Positions 8,524 through 16,927 of a stretch of DNA of 64,000 bases are shown here, piece by piece. Origin of the DNA: Acidipropionibacterium sp. (GTDB lineage Bacteria > Actinomycetota > Actinomycetes > Propionibacteriales > Propionibacteriaceae). The stretch is taken from assembly GCA_022647765.1 (NCBI GenBank), contig JALCLH010000014.1, forward strand, positions 34,024 to 98,023, read 5' to 3'. The notes under the pieces are model-generated. The model saw only the letters and a program-made list of their open reading frames with translations, had not been told where the DNA came from and did not search any database. A program made the translations under genes and the position numbers. How positions within the stretch are numbered: the stretch's first letter is position 1; the number at the start of each line of letters is the position of its first letter.

Positions 8524-9623
8524 GGCCTATAACCTGGAATGGGAAAAACGCCGAAAACCATCGCGGCGCAAACAAGCGATAGGGGTATGCAGTTTGGTGG
8601 AGTGGATTAGCGCGGGGTCTGTCGCCAGGGGCGGTCGGGGTGGGGTCGGTCGATCGAGGGCGGGTGTCCGGCTCCTCGTGTGATGGACTGCCGTCCGGTG
8701 GGGTGCGGGTCGGCGACAAGGTCATCGTGGCGGACCGGGGCGTGCGCGACGGCGAGTTCCAGAAGCCTGTAGAACAGCATGCCTCGGCTGCGTGAGCGCC
8801 GTCGGTTGAACCGGAACGCGAACTCGTTCAGGTAGGCGGCGAGGTGGCTGTCACCGACCGATCCCTGGTGCGTGCCGAGTATCCAGCGCTTGGCGAGCGA
8901 GGCGACGCGGTGAACGCCGGGGAGCAGCGCCCCGGGATCTTCACCGCGGGCTTTCGCCGCTGACTGGTTCCGTGGCTCGTGGACGTAGCCCTCGGTCGCG
9001 CCAGGATACGCGTTCCACCCGTCGGTGACGATCGTGGCCCCTGGTGCGATGTTCGCGGTGATGAACTCGCGCAGCGTGGCCGTTGACGCGTCGGGTATCG
9101 GTGCGAGTCGGCACCGGCCGAACCCGCGGACGGGGTCGGCTTCCACCGCGACAGCGGTGAGGACCTTCTTCCCTTTCGCCCGGCCGCCCGTGAGCCCGGC
9201 CTCGACGCCGCCGAAGTACGTCTCATCGACCTCGACCCTGCCCGAGAGGCGCTCCCGTCCTGGGCGCACGAGCACAGACCGGAGCCGGTGGAGCATCTCC
9301 CATGCCGTGTGGTACGAGCCGATCTCCAGCGTCCGCTGCAGGCTCTGCGCCGAGACCCCGTCCTTGCTCGTGGTGAACATCCAGCACGCCTCGAACCACA
9401 CTGTCAACGGTGTGCGTGTCTTGTCGAAGATCGTGCCCGCCGTCACCGAGCAGCGCCGGGAACAGCCCGCGCACTCGAACCGGCCATCACTCAGACGCCA
9501 CCCGCCCGGATGAGCGCACCTCGGGCACACGAACCCCGACGGCCACCGCAGCCACTCCAGGTAGTCCAGGCACGCCGAATCCCGCGAGAACCACGCCCGA
9601 AACTCACCCAGCGAACGTGGGTA

Positions 9624-11186
9624 GTAACTGTTCAGGTGGTGGCGGGCATCCACGGATGCCCGTCGAACAGGTCGACCAGGACCCCGAAACCGTTGCGTGA
9701 CTGCTTGGCCGCCGTAGCCAGGTACGAGCGCAGGCGCACGAACCGGTTCGCACCCGGCAGGCTGCGGTAACACCCCGACACCTTCTGATGGACCTTCACC
9801 ATCCGCACCTCGCGCTCAGCCGCATTATTGTCCGGCGGCAGGCCCTCCACGGTGGCGAACCGCAGGTAATCATCGATCCGAGCACCGATCCGCCGGGCCA
9901 GGGCACGATGCTTCCTGCCGACCTTCCCCGCCACCAGCGACTGGGCACCCAGTATCGCGGCATCCACGATGAGGCGGCGCTGGGCGGCCAAAACCCCCGC
10001 ATCCACATCCCCGGCGGCTGCGTCGGGATCGTGGATCAGCACCAGCAGCGCGTCCAACACTTGCTGGGCCCAGCAGAACGAGTCCGGTGGATCATGCGCG
10101 GCGTGGTAGTCGATCACCGCGATCAACTCGCGCAGCACGTGCGCGGCGCACAACTGATGATCGGCATCCCCGAAACCGTCGTAGGGCGACCACGCATCAT
10201 GAACCAGGACCCCGGTGACCTGGGGCAGGACACCGGCGGCGTCCATCGCCGCCCGGCCCCGCTGGGGGTGCACGCTCAGGTGCGAGTGGCCCGGTGTGGA
10301 GGCCGAGTGGACCCAGTGCAGTGTGCCGGCGACTCTCAGCCCGGTCTCATCGGCATGGACCACAGGGGCGGAGGAGATAGCGGCCCCGATGGTCTCCATG
10401 AATCCGTCCAGGCGCTGGTCCCCGGCCGCGGCGAGGGCCGCGGCCACCGAGCCGGTTGCCACCGGGATGCCGAGCAGGTCGGACATGGTCGTGGCGGTCC
10501 GGGCGATGGCCACGTGCTGGCCGGCGGTCAGGTAGACCATTATGGCTTTCGCGCGGGGCCCGTACTGGACCGGGGCGTTCACTCCGGCCGGTGCCGGCGC
10601 GGTGGTCTGATGCCCGCAGGCGCACCGGCGGGTGATCAGGCGGTGTTCGGTGACGATCGCGCGCAGGGGCGGGAGTTCGACCACCTGCCGGGCCACCGCA
10701 CCGGTGTCGCAGGATTCGTCGAGGGCCCCTCCGCAGTCCGGACAGTGGCCGGGGGCGTGGACGATCACATGGTCGGGGTGGTCGGTCTGTCGCAGGGTGG
10801 TGCCGGTGTGGCCGTGCTGGCCCCCGGGCGTGCGCCCCGATCGGGTGCGCAACGATTTCGGGGCGGGTGCGGCCAGGCCGTCGCTCGAGGGTGGTTTCGA
10901 GGAGTTGCGGGAGGAGGACTGGAGTTGGCGTTCCAGGTCGGCGATCCGGGCGTTCAACGCCGTGATCTGGGTGGTGAGGGCTGCGACCTCGGCGGCGTGA
11001 TCGGCCTTCATCGTGGTGATCTGGGCGGCTTGGGAGGCCACGAGCTCGGTGAGCTCGTCGTAGGTGGGCCGTCGTCTGGTCGCCATGGTCAATGGTGTGC
11101 CGGGCAAGCGCGACGCCCGGGCAGCGACACGCCGAGCGCAGCGGATCAGCCGGTCACGACCCCGACCCGACCACCTGAACAGTTAC
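9624..11186 (-). mobile_element. IS66-family insertion sequence
   Basis: A 1,563-bp element bounded by perfect 16-bp inverted repeats GTAACTGTTCAGGTGG (9624-9639 and 11171-11186). It has a perfect 8-bp target duplication CGTGGGTA at 9616-9623 and 11187-11194, the usual IS66 length. It carries one long transposase gene and no tnpA/tnpB accessory genes, so it belongs to the single-gene type. Both ends and the transposase look intact, so it may be active. Confidence 0.93.
9632..11086 (-). CDS. IS66-family transposase (TnpC type)
   Basis: About 484 residues. An N-terminal coiled coil (residues 10-60, KADHAAEVAALTTQITALN) leads to SSSRNSSKPPSSDGLA, typical of IS66. A zinc-binding domain follows (CPDCGGALDESCDTG ... 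RRCACGHQT), then the DDE catalytic core (VVHADETGLRVAG; VLVHDAWSPYDG; PDNNAAEREVRMVK). The start ATG at 11086 (MATRRRPTYDEL) is preferred over an upstream TTG. The stop codon lies within the left inverted repeat. Confidence 0.93.
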   Translation of the reverse strand: MATRRRPTYDELTELVASQAAQITTMKADHAAEVAALTTQITALNARIADLERQLQSSSRNSSKPPSSDGLAAPAPKSLRTRSGRTPGGQHGHTGTTLRQTDHPDHVIVHAPGHCPDCGGALDESCDTGAVARQVVELPPLRAIVTEHRLITRRCACGHQTTAPAPAGVNAPVQYGPRAKAIMVYLTAGQHVAIARTATTMSDLLGIPVATGSVAAALAAAGDQRLDGFMETIGAAISSAPVVHADETGLRVAGTLHWVHSASTPGHSHLSVHPQRGRAAMDAAGVLPQVTGVLVHDAWSPYDGFGDADHQLCAAHVLRELIAVIDYHAAHDPPDSFCWAQQVLDALLVLIHDPDAAAGDVDAGVLAAQRRLIVDAAILGAQSLVAGKVGRKHRALARRIGARIDDYLRFATVEGLPPDNNAAEREVRMVKVHQKVSGCYRSLPGANRFVRLRSYLATAAKQSRNGFGVLVDLFDGHPWMPATT

Positions 11187-11267
11187 CGTGGGTAATCGCC
11201 CCCAGCGCGCGGCTCCAGCATGACCCCATGCTACTCCGCCAAACTGCATACCCCTAACAAGCGAAAA

Positions 11268-11323
11268 CAGGGGTTCGGTCGAGATCGGGGCCGTCCAATG
11301 CCTCCAACTCGACCGAACCCCTG
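11268..11323 (-). terminator. Terminator downstream of der
   Basis: Perfect 16-bp arms (CAGGGGTTCGGTCGAG and complement) flank a 24-base loop. On the minus strand the stem is followed by TTTTCGC. It ends the cmk-der transcript, 23 bp beyond the der stop, and insulates the IS/helR region. Confidence 0.75.
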
Positions 11324-11345
11324 ACATGGATCGGGCGGGCGCAGC

Positions 11346-12710
11346 TCAGCGCTTCTTGCCGCCCCGCTTCTCCCGGGGCCTCACCTCGACCACCACCGGG
11401 GTGCCGGTGAACCCGAAGTCCTCGCGCAACCGCCGCTCGATGAACCGGACATATCCCTGATCCATCAGCCCCGAGGTGAACAGCACGAAGGTGGGCGGGC
11501 AGCTGTGGGCCTGGGTGCCGAACAGGATTCGCGGCTGCTTGCCGCCGCGCACCGGATGGGGATGGGCGGCCGCCAGCCGGCCCAGGAAGGCGTTGAGCTT
11601 GCCGGTGGAGATCCGGGTCTCCCAGCCCTCCAGTGCGGTCTCGATGGCCGCGCCGAGACGCTCCACATTGCGCCCCGACAGCGCCGAGATGTTGACCCTC
11701 GGCGCCCAGGCGAAGGCCTGCACGTCCCTCTCGATCTCGCGCTCCAGGTAGCGTCGGCGCTCCTCGTCGGTGAGATCCCACTTGTTGTAGGCGATCACCA
11801 GGGCCCGCCCGGCCTCCTCGACCATCGACAGGATCCGCAGGTCCTGCTCGCTGATCGGCTGATCGGCGTCGATGACGACGACGCAGACCTCGGCCCGCTC
11901 GATCGCGGTCTGAGTGCGCAGGGAGGCGTAGTACTCGTGCCCGGAGGCCTCCTTGACCCGCTTGCGCAGGCCGGCGGTGTCGATGAACCGGTACACCGTC
12001 CGGTTCACCGAGACCAGCTCGTCGACCGGGTCCACGGTGGTTCCGGAGATGTCCGAGACCACCGACCGGTCGGCCCGGGCCAGCCGGTTCAGCAGCGACG
12101 ACTTGCCGACATTCGGCTTGCCGACGATGGCCACCCGGCGCGGCCCGCCGGGCTCCTCGACGGTCTGGGCGCGCTCGGGCAGCACCGCCACCAGGGCGTC
12201 CAGCAGATCCCCCGAGCCTCGCCCGTGCATCGCCGAGACCGGCCAGGGCTCCCCCAGCCCCAGGTTCCACATGGTCGCAGCGCCGGCCTCGCCGCGCTGG
12301 TCGTCGACCTTGTTCGCGGCCAGCACGACCGGCTTGTCGGCCCGGCGCAGCACCCTCACCACCGCCTCGTCCTCGTCGGTGGTGCCGATGGTGGCGTCGA
12401 CCACCAGCAGCACGGCGTCGGCGGTGGAGATCGCCAGTTCGGCCTGCTCGGCGATCCGGGCGGCCATCCCCTTCGCGTCGGAGGCCCAGCCGCCGGTGTC
12501 GACCAGGACGAAGTCGTGGCCGGCCCACTCGGCGTCATAGGAGACCCGGTCGCGGGTCACCCCGGGAATGTCCTGGACGACCGCCTCGCGGCGCCCCAGG
12601 ATGCGGTTGACCAGGGTCGACTTGCCGACGTTGGGGCGTCCGACGACGGCGACCACCGGCTTGGGCAGCGCCTCCTCGGCGCCCTGTTCAGGACCTGTGG
12701 GCTCTGTCAT
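11346..12710 (-). CDS. der: Ribosome biogenesis GTPase Der (EngA)
   Basis: A 454-residue protein with two tandem GTPase domains, the hallmark of Der, which acts in 50S subunit assembly. The first G1 motif GRPNVGKS lies at 24-31, with G3 DTGGW and G4 NKVD. The second domain has [17 protein letters not shown] and NKWD. A C-terminal KH-like domain follows ([18 protein letters not shown] ... [15 protein letters not shown]). The ATG at 12710 (MTEPTG) is preferred over upstream frames that read as non-coding. It lies 61 bp downstream of cmk, the usual actinobacterial pairing. Confidence 0.95.
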   Translation of the reverse strand: MTEPTGPEQGAEEALPKPVVAVVGRPNVGKSTLVNRILGRREAVVQDIPGVTRDRVSYDAEWAGHDFVLVDTGGWASDAKGMAARIAEQAELAISTADAVLLVVDATIGTTDEDEAVVRVLRRADKPVVLAANKVDDQRGEAGAATMWNLGLGEPWPVSAMHGRGSGDLLDALVAVLPERAQTVEEPGGPRRVAIVGKPNVGKSSLLNRLARADRSVVSDISGTTVDPVDELVSVNRTVYRFIDTAGLRKRVKEASGHEYYASLRTQTAIERAEVCVVVIDADQPISEQDLRILSMVEEAGRALVIAYNKWDLTDEERRRYLEREIERDVQAFAWAPRVNISALSGRNVERLGAAIETALEGWETRISTGKLNAFLGRLAAAHPHPVRGGKQPRILFGTQAHSCPPTFVLFTSGLMDQGYVRFIERRLREDFGFTGTPVVVEVRPREKRGGKKR

Positions 12711-12771
12711 GCCGTTCCTTCGTGCCGTTCTGCGTGCTGGCTGAGTGAGATTGGTGATGGGCGAGATGGTG

Positions 12772-13497
12772 TCATTGTTGGGCGGAAAGGGCGCCGGGCA
12801 CCAGGGACACGACGGTATCAACCACCTGGTCGAGTGTCAGCGCGGTGGAGTCGATCACGGTGACCCCGGGGGCCGGAGCCTGGAAGGAGGACACCGTCGA
12901 GTCGTCCCGGTCGCGGCGGATCACCTGATCGCTGACCTGGCTCGGGTCCACCGAGGCGTCGAGCTCGGCCCGGCGCCGGGCCACCCGCACCGCGGGATCG
13001 GCCACCAGCAGCACCCTCAGCTGCGCGTCCGGGCACACCGCGGTGGTGATGTCGCGGCCCTCCACCACGATCCGGTGGCCGTGCTCGGCCACGATGCGCC
13101 GCATCCGGTCGCTGAGCAGATCGCGGACCGGCTGGATGGTGGCGACCGCCGAGACCCGGGCGCTGGTGGCCGGCTCGCGGATCTGGTCGGTGACATCCTG
13201 CCCGTCGATGACGACCCGGTCGACTCCCGGCACGGTGCTCAGCTCCCACCGGGCCTGGCGCACCAGGTCGATGACGGCCTGCGGATCCGCCGCCGGGTCG
13301 ATGCCGCGGTTGGCGACCGCGCAGGACACCGCCCGGTACATCGATCCGGTGTCCAGGCAGGCCAGCCCCAGACGCCGTGCGACCGCTGTGGAGGTCGACG
13401 ACTTCCCCGAACCGCTCGGCCCGTCGATGGCGATCACCAGCGGCTCCGCCTCCGAAGCGGGTGGGGACGCCGGGTCGGCGGGCTGGGCGCAGGTCAT
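12772..13497 (-). CDS. cmk: Cytidylate kinase
   Basis: A 241-residue protein that phosphorylates CMP/dCMP with ATP. The P-loop GPSGSGKSS is near residue 27, [11 protein letters not shown] is the CMP-binding signature, and [14 protein letters not shown] fits the conserved EGRDIGT region. [25 protein letters not shown] is the family LID stretch (given here only as landmarks RRAELD and RRDRDD). The ATG at 13497 has GGAG about 8 bases upstream; a TTG at 13509 is less likely. It is the first gene of the cmk-der unit. Confidence 0.94.
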   Translation of the reverse strand: MTCAQPADPASPPASEAEPLVIAIDGPSGSGKSSTSTAVARRLGLACLDTGSMYRAVSCAVANRGIDPAADPQAVIDLVRQARWELSTVPGVDRVVIDGQDVTDQIREPATSARVSAVATIQPVRDLLSDRMRRIVAEHGHRIVVEGRDITTAVCPDAQLRVLLVADPAVRVARRRAELDASVDPSQVSDQVIRRDRDDSTVSSFQAPAPGVTVIDSTALTLDQVVDTVVSLVPGALSAQQ

Positions 13498-13650
13498 GGA
13501 GAACTCCAATCGGGAGGGGGTGTCGGACCTTGAGGTCGGATCAAAGGCTGGTCGGATTGAGGCCGCGAGTCAAGACGCGGGGAGGCTGCCGGGACGAGCG
13601 GTCACATCGGGGCGGTCAACTCGGGACGGGCGAGTCGGGACGGGCGGGGC

Positions 13651-14694
13651 TCAGGAGCGCAGCCCCCAGTCGTGCTCGCGCATCCAGGCCCTCAGATCGT
13701 CGGCGCGGGCGGGATCGACCTCGATCGACAGGAAGCCGGCGTCCCGGGCCTGATCGTGCTCCACCGACAGGTCCTCGATGTTGACGCCGAGCCGGTCGAT
13801 GTCGGAGAACAGCCGGGCCAGCGCACCGGGCCGGTCGGGGATCTCCACCACCACGGTGGTGGTCTCCGACAGCTCGCGGCCGTGCTTGCCACCCAGGGAT
13901 CTCGCCCCGGCCCGGCCCATCTTCAGGAAGGACTCCAGCTCATCGGGGTCGTCCAGCACGTTGATCAGGGTGTCGAGATCCTCGCGGACCTGGCCGAGCT
14001 GCTCGCGGACCGCGGTCCGGTTGGCGGTGAGGATCTGGCGCCACATCTCGGTCTGGGACTGGGCGATCCGGGTGACGTCGCGGATCCCGCCACCGGCCAG
14101 CGGCAGGTGGGAGCGCGCCGCGTGCCTCAGATTCGCCGCGGTGAGGATGCTCATCAGCTGCGGCAGATGGGAGACCTCGGCCACCGCGGTGTCGTGGTCG
14201 CGGGTGTCCAGGGTGACCGTGCGCGCTCCGCACAGCCCGGCGAGCATGCGGACCCGCTCGATCGACTCGGCGCTGTTCTCCGGTCTGGGAGTGAGCACCC
14301 AGGTCCGGTCGACGAAGAGCTCGGGGACGGCGGTGAGCGGGCCGGTGTACTGGGTGCCCGACATCGGGTGGGAGCCGACGTAACGGGACAGGTCGATGTC
14401 GCGCTCGCGCAGCGCGCTGAGCACCGCGGACTTCACCGAGGCGGTGTCGGTGACCACGGCGTTGCGATGCCAGCGCAGCCTCTCGGCGATCGTCGAGGCC
14501 ACCGCGGACGGCGGCGTGGCGACGATCACCAGGCGGTAGTCGCCCGGGTCCAGCAGGCTCAGGACGCCGGCTCCGCGGCCGGCGGCGACCATCGCGTTGG
14601 CCGGGTCGAGATCCCACAGGTGCACCTCGGCCCCCTGCCGGGTGAGGGCGCAGCCGATGGAGGCGCCGATCAGCCCGGTGCCGACGATGAGCAC
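13651..14694 (-). CDS. tyrA: Prephenate dehydrogenase with ACT domain
   Basis: A 347-residue protein that converts prephenate to 4-hydroxyphenylpyruvate with NAD(P)+ for tyrosine synthesis. The Rossmann motif GTGLIGAS is at residues 5-12. GSHPMSGTQYTGP holds the catalytic His region, and SHLPQLMS and RIAQSQTEMWRQI are family landmarks. An ACT domain occupies about 272-347 (TTVVVEIPDRPGALARLFSD), suggesting feedback control by tyrosine. The GTG at 14694 is the only start after an in-frame stop. The convergent aro genes lie far away at 48-51 kb. Confidence 0.93.
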   Translation of the reverse strand: MLIVGTGLIGASIGCALTRQGAEVHLWDLDPANAMVAAGRGAGVLSLLDPGDYRLVIVATPPSAVASTIAERLRWHRNAVVTDTASVKSAVLSALRERDIDLSRYVGSHPMSGTQYTGPLTAVPELFVDRTWVLTPRPENSAESIERVRMLAGLCGARTVTLDTRDHDTAVAEVSHLPQLMSILTAANLRHAARSHLPLAGGGIRDVTRIAQSQTEMWRQILTANRTAVREQLGQVREDLDTLINVLDDPDELESFLKMGRAGARSLGGKHGRELSETTTVVVEIPDRPGALARLFSDIDRLGVNIEDLSVEHDQARDAGFLSIEVDPARADDLRAWMREHDWGLRS

Positions 14695-14742
14695 CGGATC
14701 GACGATCGCGACGTCCTGCGGTGTAGGCGGAGGGAAGAGGTG

Positions 14743-15432
14743 TCACGAGGCGCTCCAGAAGGCCCGGACCCGGTCGCGACCGAGCCGCCGGAAGGTTCGC
14801 CGGCCGCCGGTGCGCGGATCGAGGATGGAGACCTCCAGCTCGTCGGCGATCGCCGCGTCGGAGGAGGCGGTCAGCGCGGCGGCGGCGCACCGGACGGCGT
14901 CATCCAGCGGGGTGGAGTCCGTGATGAACTCATTGATGGTGTCGCGGCGGTCCTGGCTCATCGGTCCGAGCACCGTCGGGGCGATGCCGTCGCTGACCGA
15001 ACCGTCCCAGCTGATCCGGAAGATCTGGTCGGCGGGTCGCGTCCGGCCCAGTTCGGCGACCGCCAGCTCCACCTCGTAGGGCTTCTCATTCATGGAGGCG
15101 AAGTTCGCCCCGATCACCTGGGCGTAGGTGGTGGCCAGCGCCAGTCCGGTGACGTCCAGCGGGCCGTAGGCGTAGGCGCGGATGTCCGCCAGCCTGATCC
15201 CGGCCACCCGGAGCTGCTCGTACTCGTTGTAGCGCCCGACCGCGGCGAAGCCGATGCGGTCGTGAATCTCGGAGGTCTGGTGCAGCGAGCGTGACGGGTT
15301 GTGGGCCACCATGCAGATGCCGTCCGCGCAGCGCGCCACCACCACGGCATAACCGCGGCCCACTCCGCGGCGGGCGAAATCGGCCCGATCGCTGATCCAC
15401 TGGTCGGGTGAGACGTAGGCGGGCACGGTCAT
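14743..15432 (-). CDS. prcA: Proteasome subunit alpha
   Basis: A 229-residue 20S alpha subunit beginning MTVPAYVSPDQWISDRADFA, the gate-forming N terminus of actinobacterial PrcA. RGYAVVVARCADGICMVAHN and YEVELAVAELG match the family. Position 52, lysine in the mycobacterial subunit and the anchor for activator C termini, is glutamine here (PSRSLHQTSEI). The later GKFNEF lysine is Arg (GRYNEY). It lies 85 bp downstream of prcB, with AGGAGCT as ribosome-binding site. pafA, usually downstream, is absent; tyrA follows instead. It would form the outer rings of an alpha7-beta7-beta7-alpha7 core. Confidence 0.95.
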   Translation of the reverse strand: MTVPAYVSPDQWISDRADFARRGVGRGYAVVVARCADGICMVAHNPSRSLHQTSEIHDRIGFAAVGRYNEYEQLRVAGIRLADIRAYAYGPLDVTGLALATTYAQVIGANFASMNEKPYEVELAVAELGRTRPADQIFRISWDGSVSDGIAPTVLGPMSQDRRDTINEFITDSTPLDDAVRCAAAALTASSDAAIADELEVSILDPRTGGRRTFRRLGRDRVRAFWSAS

Positions 15433-15517
15433 GGCTGGGAGCTCCTTTCGGGGACTGGCGGGTTGGACGGGGCTGAGCGGGAAACAGCCGGGGGCTTGCG
15501 GACTCGGTGCCGGCCGG

Positions 15518-16336
15518 TCAGGAGCTCTCGTTGGACTCGGTGATCTCGTCGACGAGGCGCTTGGCGACCAGTGCGACGTTCTCCGTGGCGATTCGGGTGA
15601 CCCCGTCCTCGTCGGCGACCACGACGACCGGATAGACGCCCCGGCTCAGGTCCGGGCCGGTGGTGGCGGCGTCATCGCTGGCGGCGTCGTAGATCGCCCG
15701 CACCGCCAGCTGCACCGCTTCGTTGCGGTCCATGTCGAGCCGGTGGCGCTTCTTCAGCGTCGCCGTGGCGAAGATGCTGCCGGTCCCGGCGGTGCAGAAG
15801 GCGTGCTCCTCGTTGCGCCCGCCGGTGCCGTCGTAGGAGAAGATCCGGCCGCGGTGGCGGAAGGCGTCCCAGCCGGCGAAGACCGGGATGACGGCGATCC
15901 CCAGGACCGCCATCGCCAGGTTGGAGCGCACCAGGATGGCCAGCCGGGCGGCGCGCCCGTCGAGGCTGAGCGGGCGCCCCTCGATCTTCTCGTAGTGCTC
16001 CAGCTCGGTCTGGAAGAGCCGCACCATCTCTATCGCCAGGCCGACCGCCCCGGTCACCCCGAGCACCGAGATGCCGTCGGCGCCGAAGACCTTCTCGATG
16101 TCGTCCTGGGCGATGAGGGAGCCCATCGTGGCCCGCCGGTCACCGCAGATCACCACCCCCGAGTTGTACTTCAGCGCCACGATCGTGGTGCCGTGGCGCA
16201 GCAGTTCGGGCATGCTGGTGTCCAGCGAGGTGGGCGGCAGCAGGTCGGGCGACACCAGCCGGGTGAACTCGGTGAACGAGTCGCTGCCGGCCGCCAGGTA
16301 GGGCGCCGGGAGCATCGTTCCCCAGGGCTGGATCAT
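15518..16336 (-). CDS. prcB: Proteasome subunit beta
   Basis: A 272-residue precursor. A 49-residue propeptide ends in HG before TTIVALKYNSG, so autoprocessing would expose Thr50 as the catalytic Thr1. Counting from there, Asp17 (GDRRAT) and Lys33 (DDIEKVFGAD) are present, so the active site is complete. It should be the proteolytic ring of the 20S core. The pup, dop and mpa/arc genes that normally precede prcB are missing; a divergent DUF3054 gene lies 176 bp upstream. It probably starts the prcB-prcA operon. Confidence 0.96.
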   Translation of the reverse strand: MIQPWGTMLPAPYLAAGSDSFTEFTRLVSPDLLPPTSLDTSMPELLRHGTTIVALKYNSGVVICGDRRATMGSLIAQDDIEKVFGADGISVLGVTGAVGLAIEMVRLFQTELEHYEKIEGRPLSLDGRAARLAILVRSNLAMAVLGIAVIPVFAGWDAFRHRGRIFSYDGTGGRNEEHAFCTAGTGSIFATATLKKRHRLDMDRNEAVQLAVRAIYDAASDDAATTGPDLSRGVYPVVVVADEDGVTRIATENVALVAKRLVDEITESNESS

Positions 16337-16512
16337 CGTCCTCCTCGCAGTGCTGGCTCAGTGGTGGTCGGCGCCGGTGCGGCCGGGCGGCCACGGCGTC
16401 CCGCCCCCAAGAGTAGCCAACCGGACCGGCCGGTGCCCGGCAGCGGTATGGTCGGCGTCGCGACGGGCCTGCAGAGGTGCCCGTCGGAGCCGGCACGGAC
16501 AGCGAGGCCCCG

Positions 16513-16893
16513 ATGAGTCACAGTAAGACGACAGCCTCCGGTCAGGTGCGCCTGACCGTGGTGATGGACATCCTGGCGGTGCTGATCTTCGCCATCATCG
16601 GCCGGCTGGCCCACCAGGAGACGCTGAACCCGGGCGGCCTGATGCGCACCGTGGTGCCCTTCCTGGCCGGCCTGGTGGTCGGCTGGATCATCGTCGTGGT
16701 GGGCCGGCTCCCGGCCGCCGAATGGCGTGCCGGCCTGGTGGTCTGGGCCTGCACCCTGGTGCTGGGCATGGCGATGCGTCACTTCACGCACCAGGGTGTG
16801 GTGCTCTCCTTCGTCATCGTCGCCGCGATCTTCCTGGCGCTGTTCCTGATCGGCTGGCGGGTGGTCGCCGGCCTGGTGAGACGGCGTCGCTGA
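16513..16893 (+). CDS. DUF3054 integral membrane protein
   Basis: A 126-residue protein with four predicted membrane helices: LTVVMDILAVLIFAIIG, TVVPFLAGLVVGWIIVVVG, AGLVVWACTLVLGMAM and VVLSFVIVAAIFLALFLIGW. The RQETLNPGG-like loop (LAHQETLNPGGLMRT) is typical of DUF3054. The function of the family is unknown. It is the only plus-strand gene between prcB and trmI, exactly where mpa-dop-pup would be expected. The ATG at 16513 is preferred; an in-frame start at 16477 is possible. Confidence 0.85.
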   Translation: MSHSKTTASGQVRLTVVMDILAVLIFAIIGRLAHQETLNPGGLMRTVVPFLAGLVVGWIIVVVGRLPAAEWRAGLVVWACTLVLGMAMRHFTHQGVVLSFVIVAAIFLALFLIGWRVVAGLVRRRR

Positions 16894-16927
16894 GAGCCCG
16901 CTGCCCGCAACTCCCGCAACCCCGGGA

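Larger units (their letters stand above)
8607..11221 (-). pseudogene. IS1595 transposase split by IS66 insertion
   Basis: Removing the IS66 copy and one target duplication restores a 347-residue reading frame that starts MLEPRAGGDYPRSLGEF at 11221. The insertion falls about nine codons into the gene. The main part (8607-9623) keeps a zinc ribbon (CPRCAHPGGW ... CAGCSRRCSVTAG) and the ISXO2-like DDE/N domain (VEVDETYFGG, IVTDGWNAYPG, LNEFAFRFNRR). In the present state no intact start remains, so the element cannot move on its own product. Confidence 0.88.
8580..11256 (-). mobile_element. IS1595-family insertion sequence, interrupted by IS66
   Basis: The ends are imperfect 24-bp inverted repeats beginning TAGGGGTATGCAGTTTGG, with one mismatch (T versus C). 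A perfect 8-bp target duplication ACAAGCGA lies at 8572-8579 and 11257-11264. Without the inner IS66 and its duplicated target the element is about 1,106 bp. It landed between the der terminator and the RAE-helR promoter region, 57 bp upstream of the RAE. Confidence 0.93.

Noticed and set aside
15518..16336. prcB as an inactive pseudosubunit
   Set aside because: Thr1, Asp17 and Lys33 are all in place after a normal propeptide, so activity is expected.
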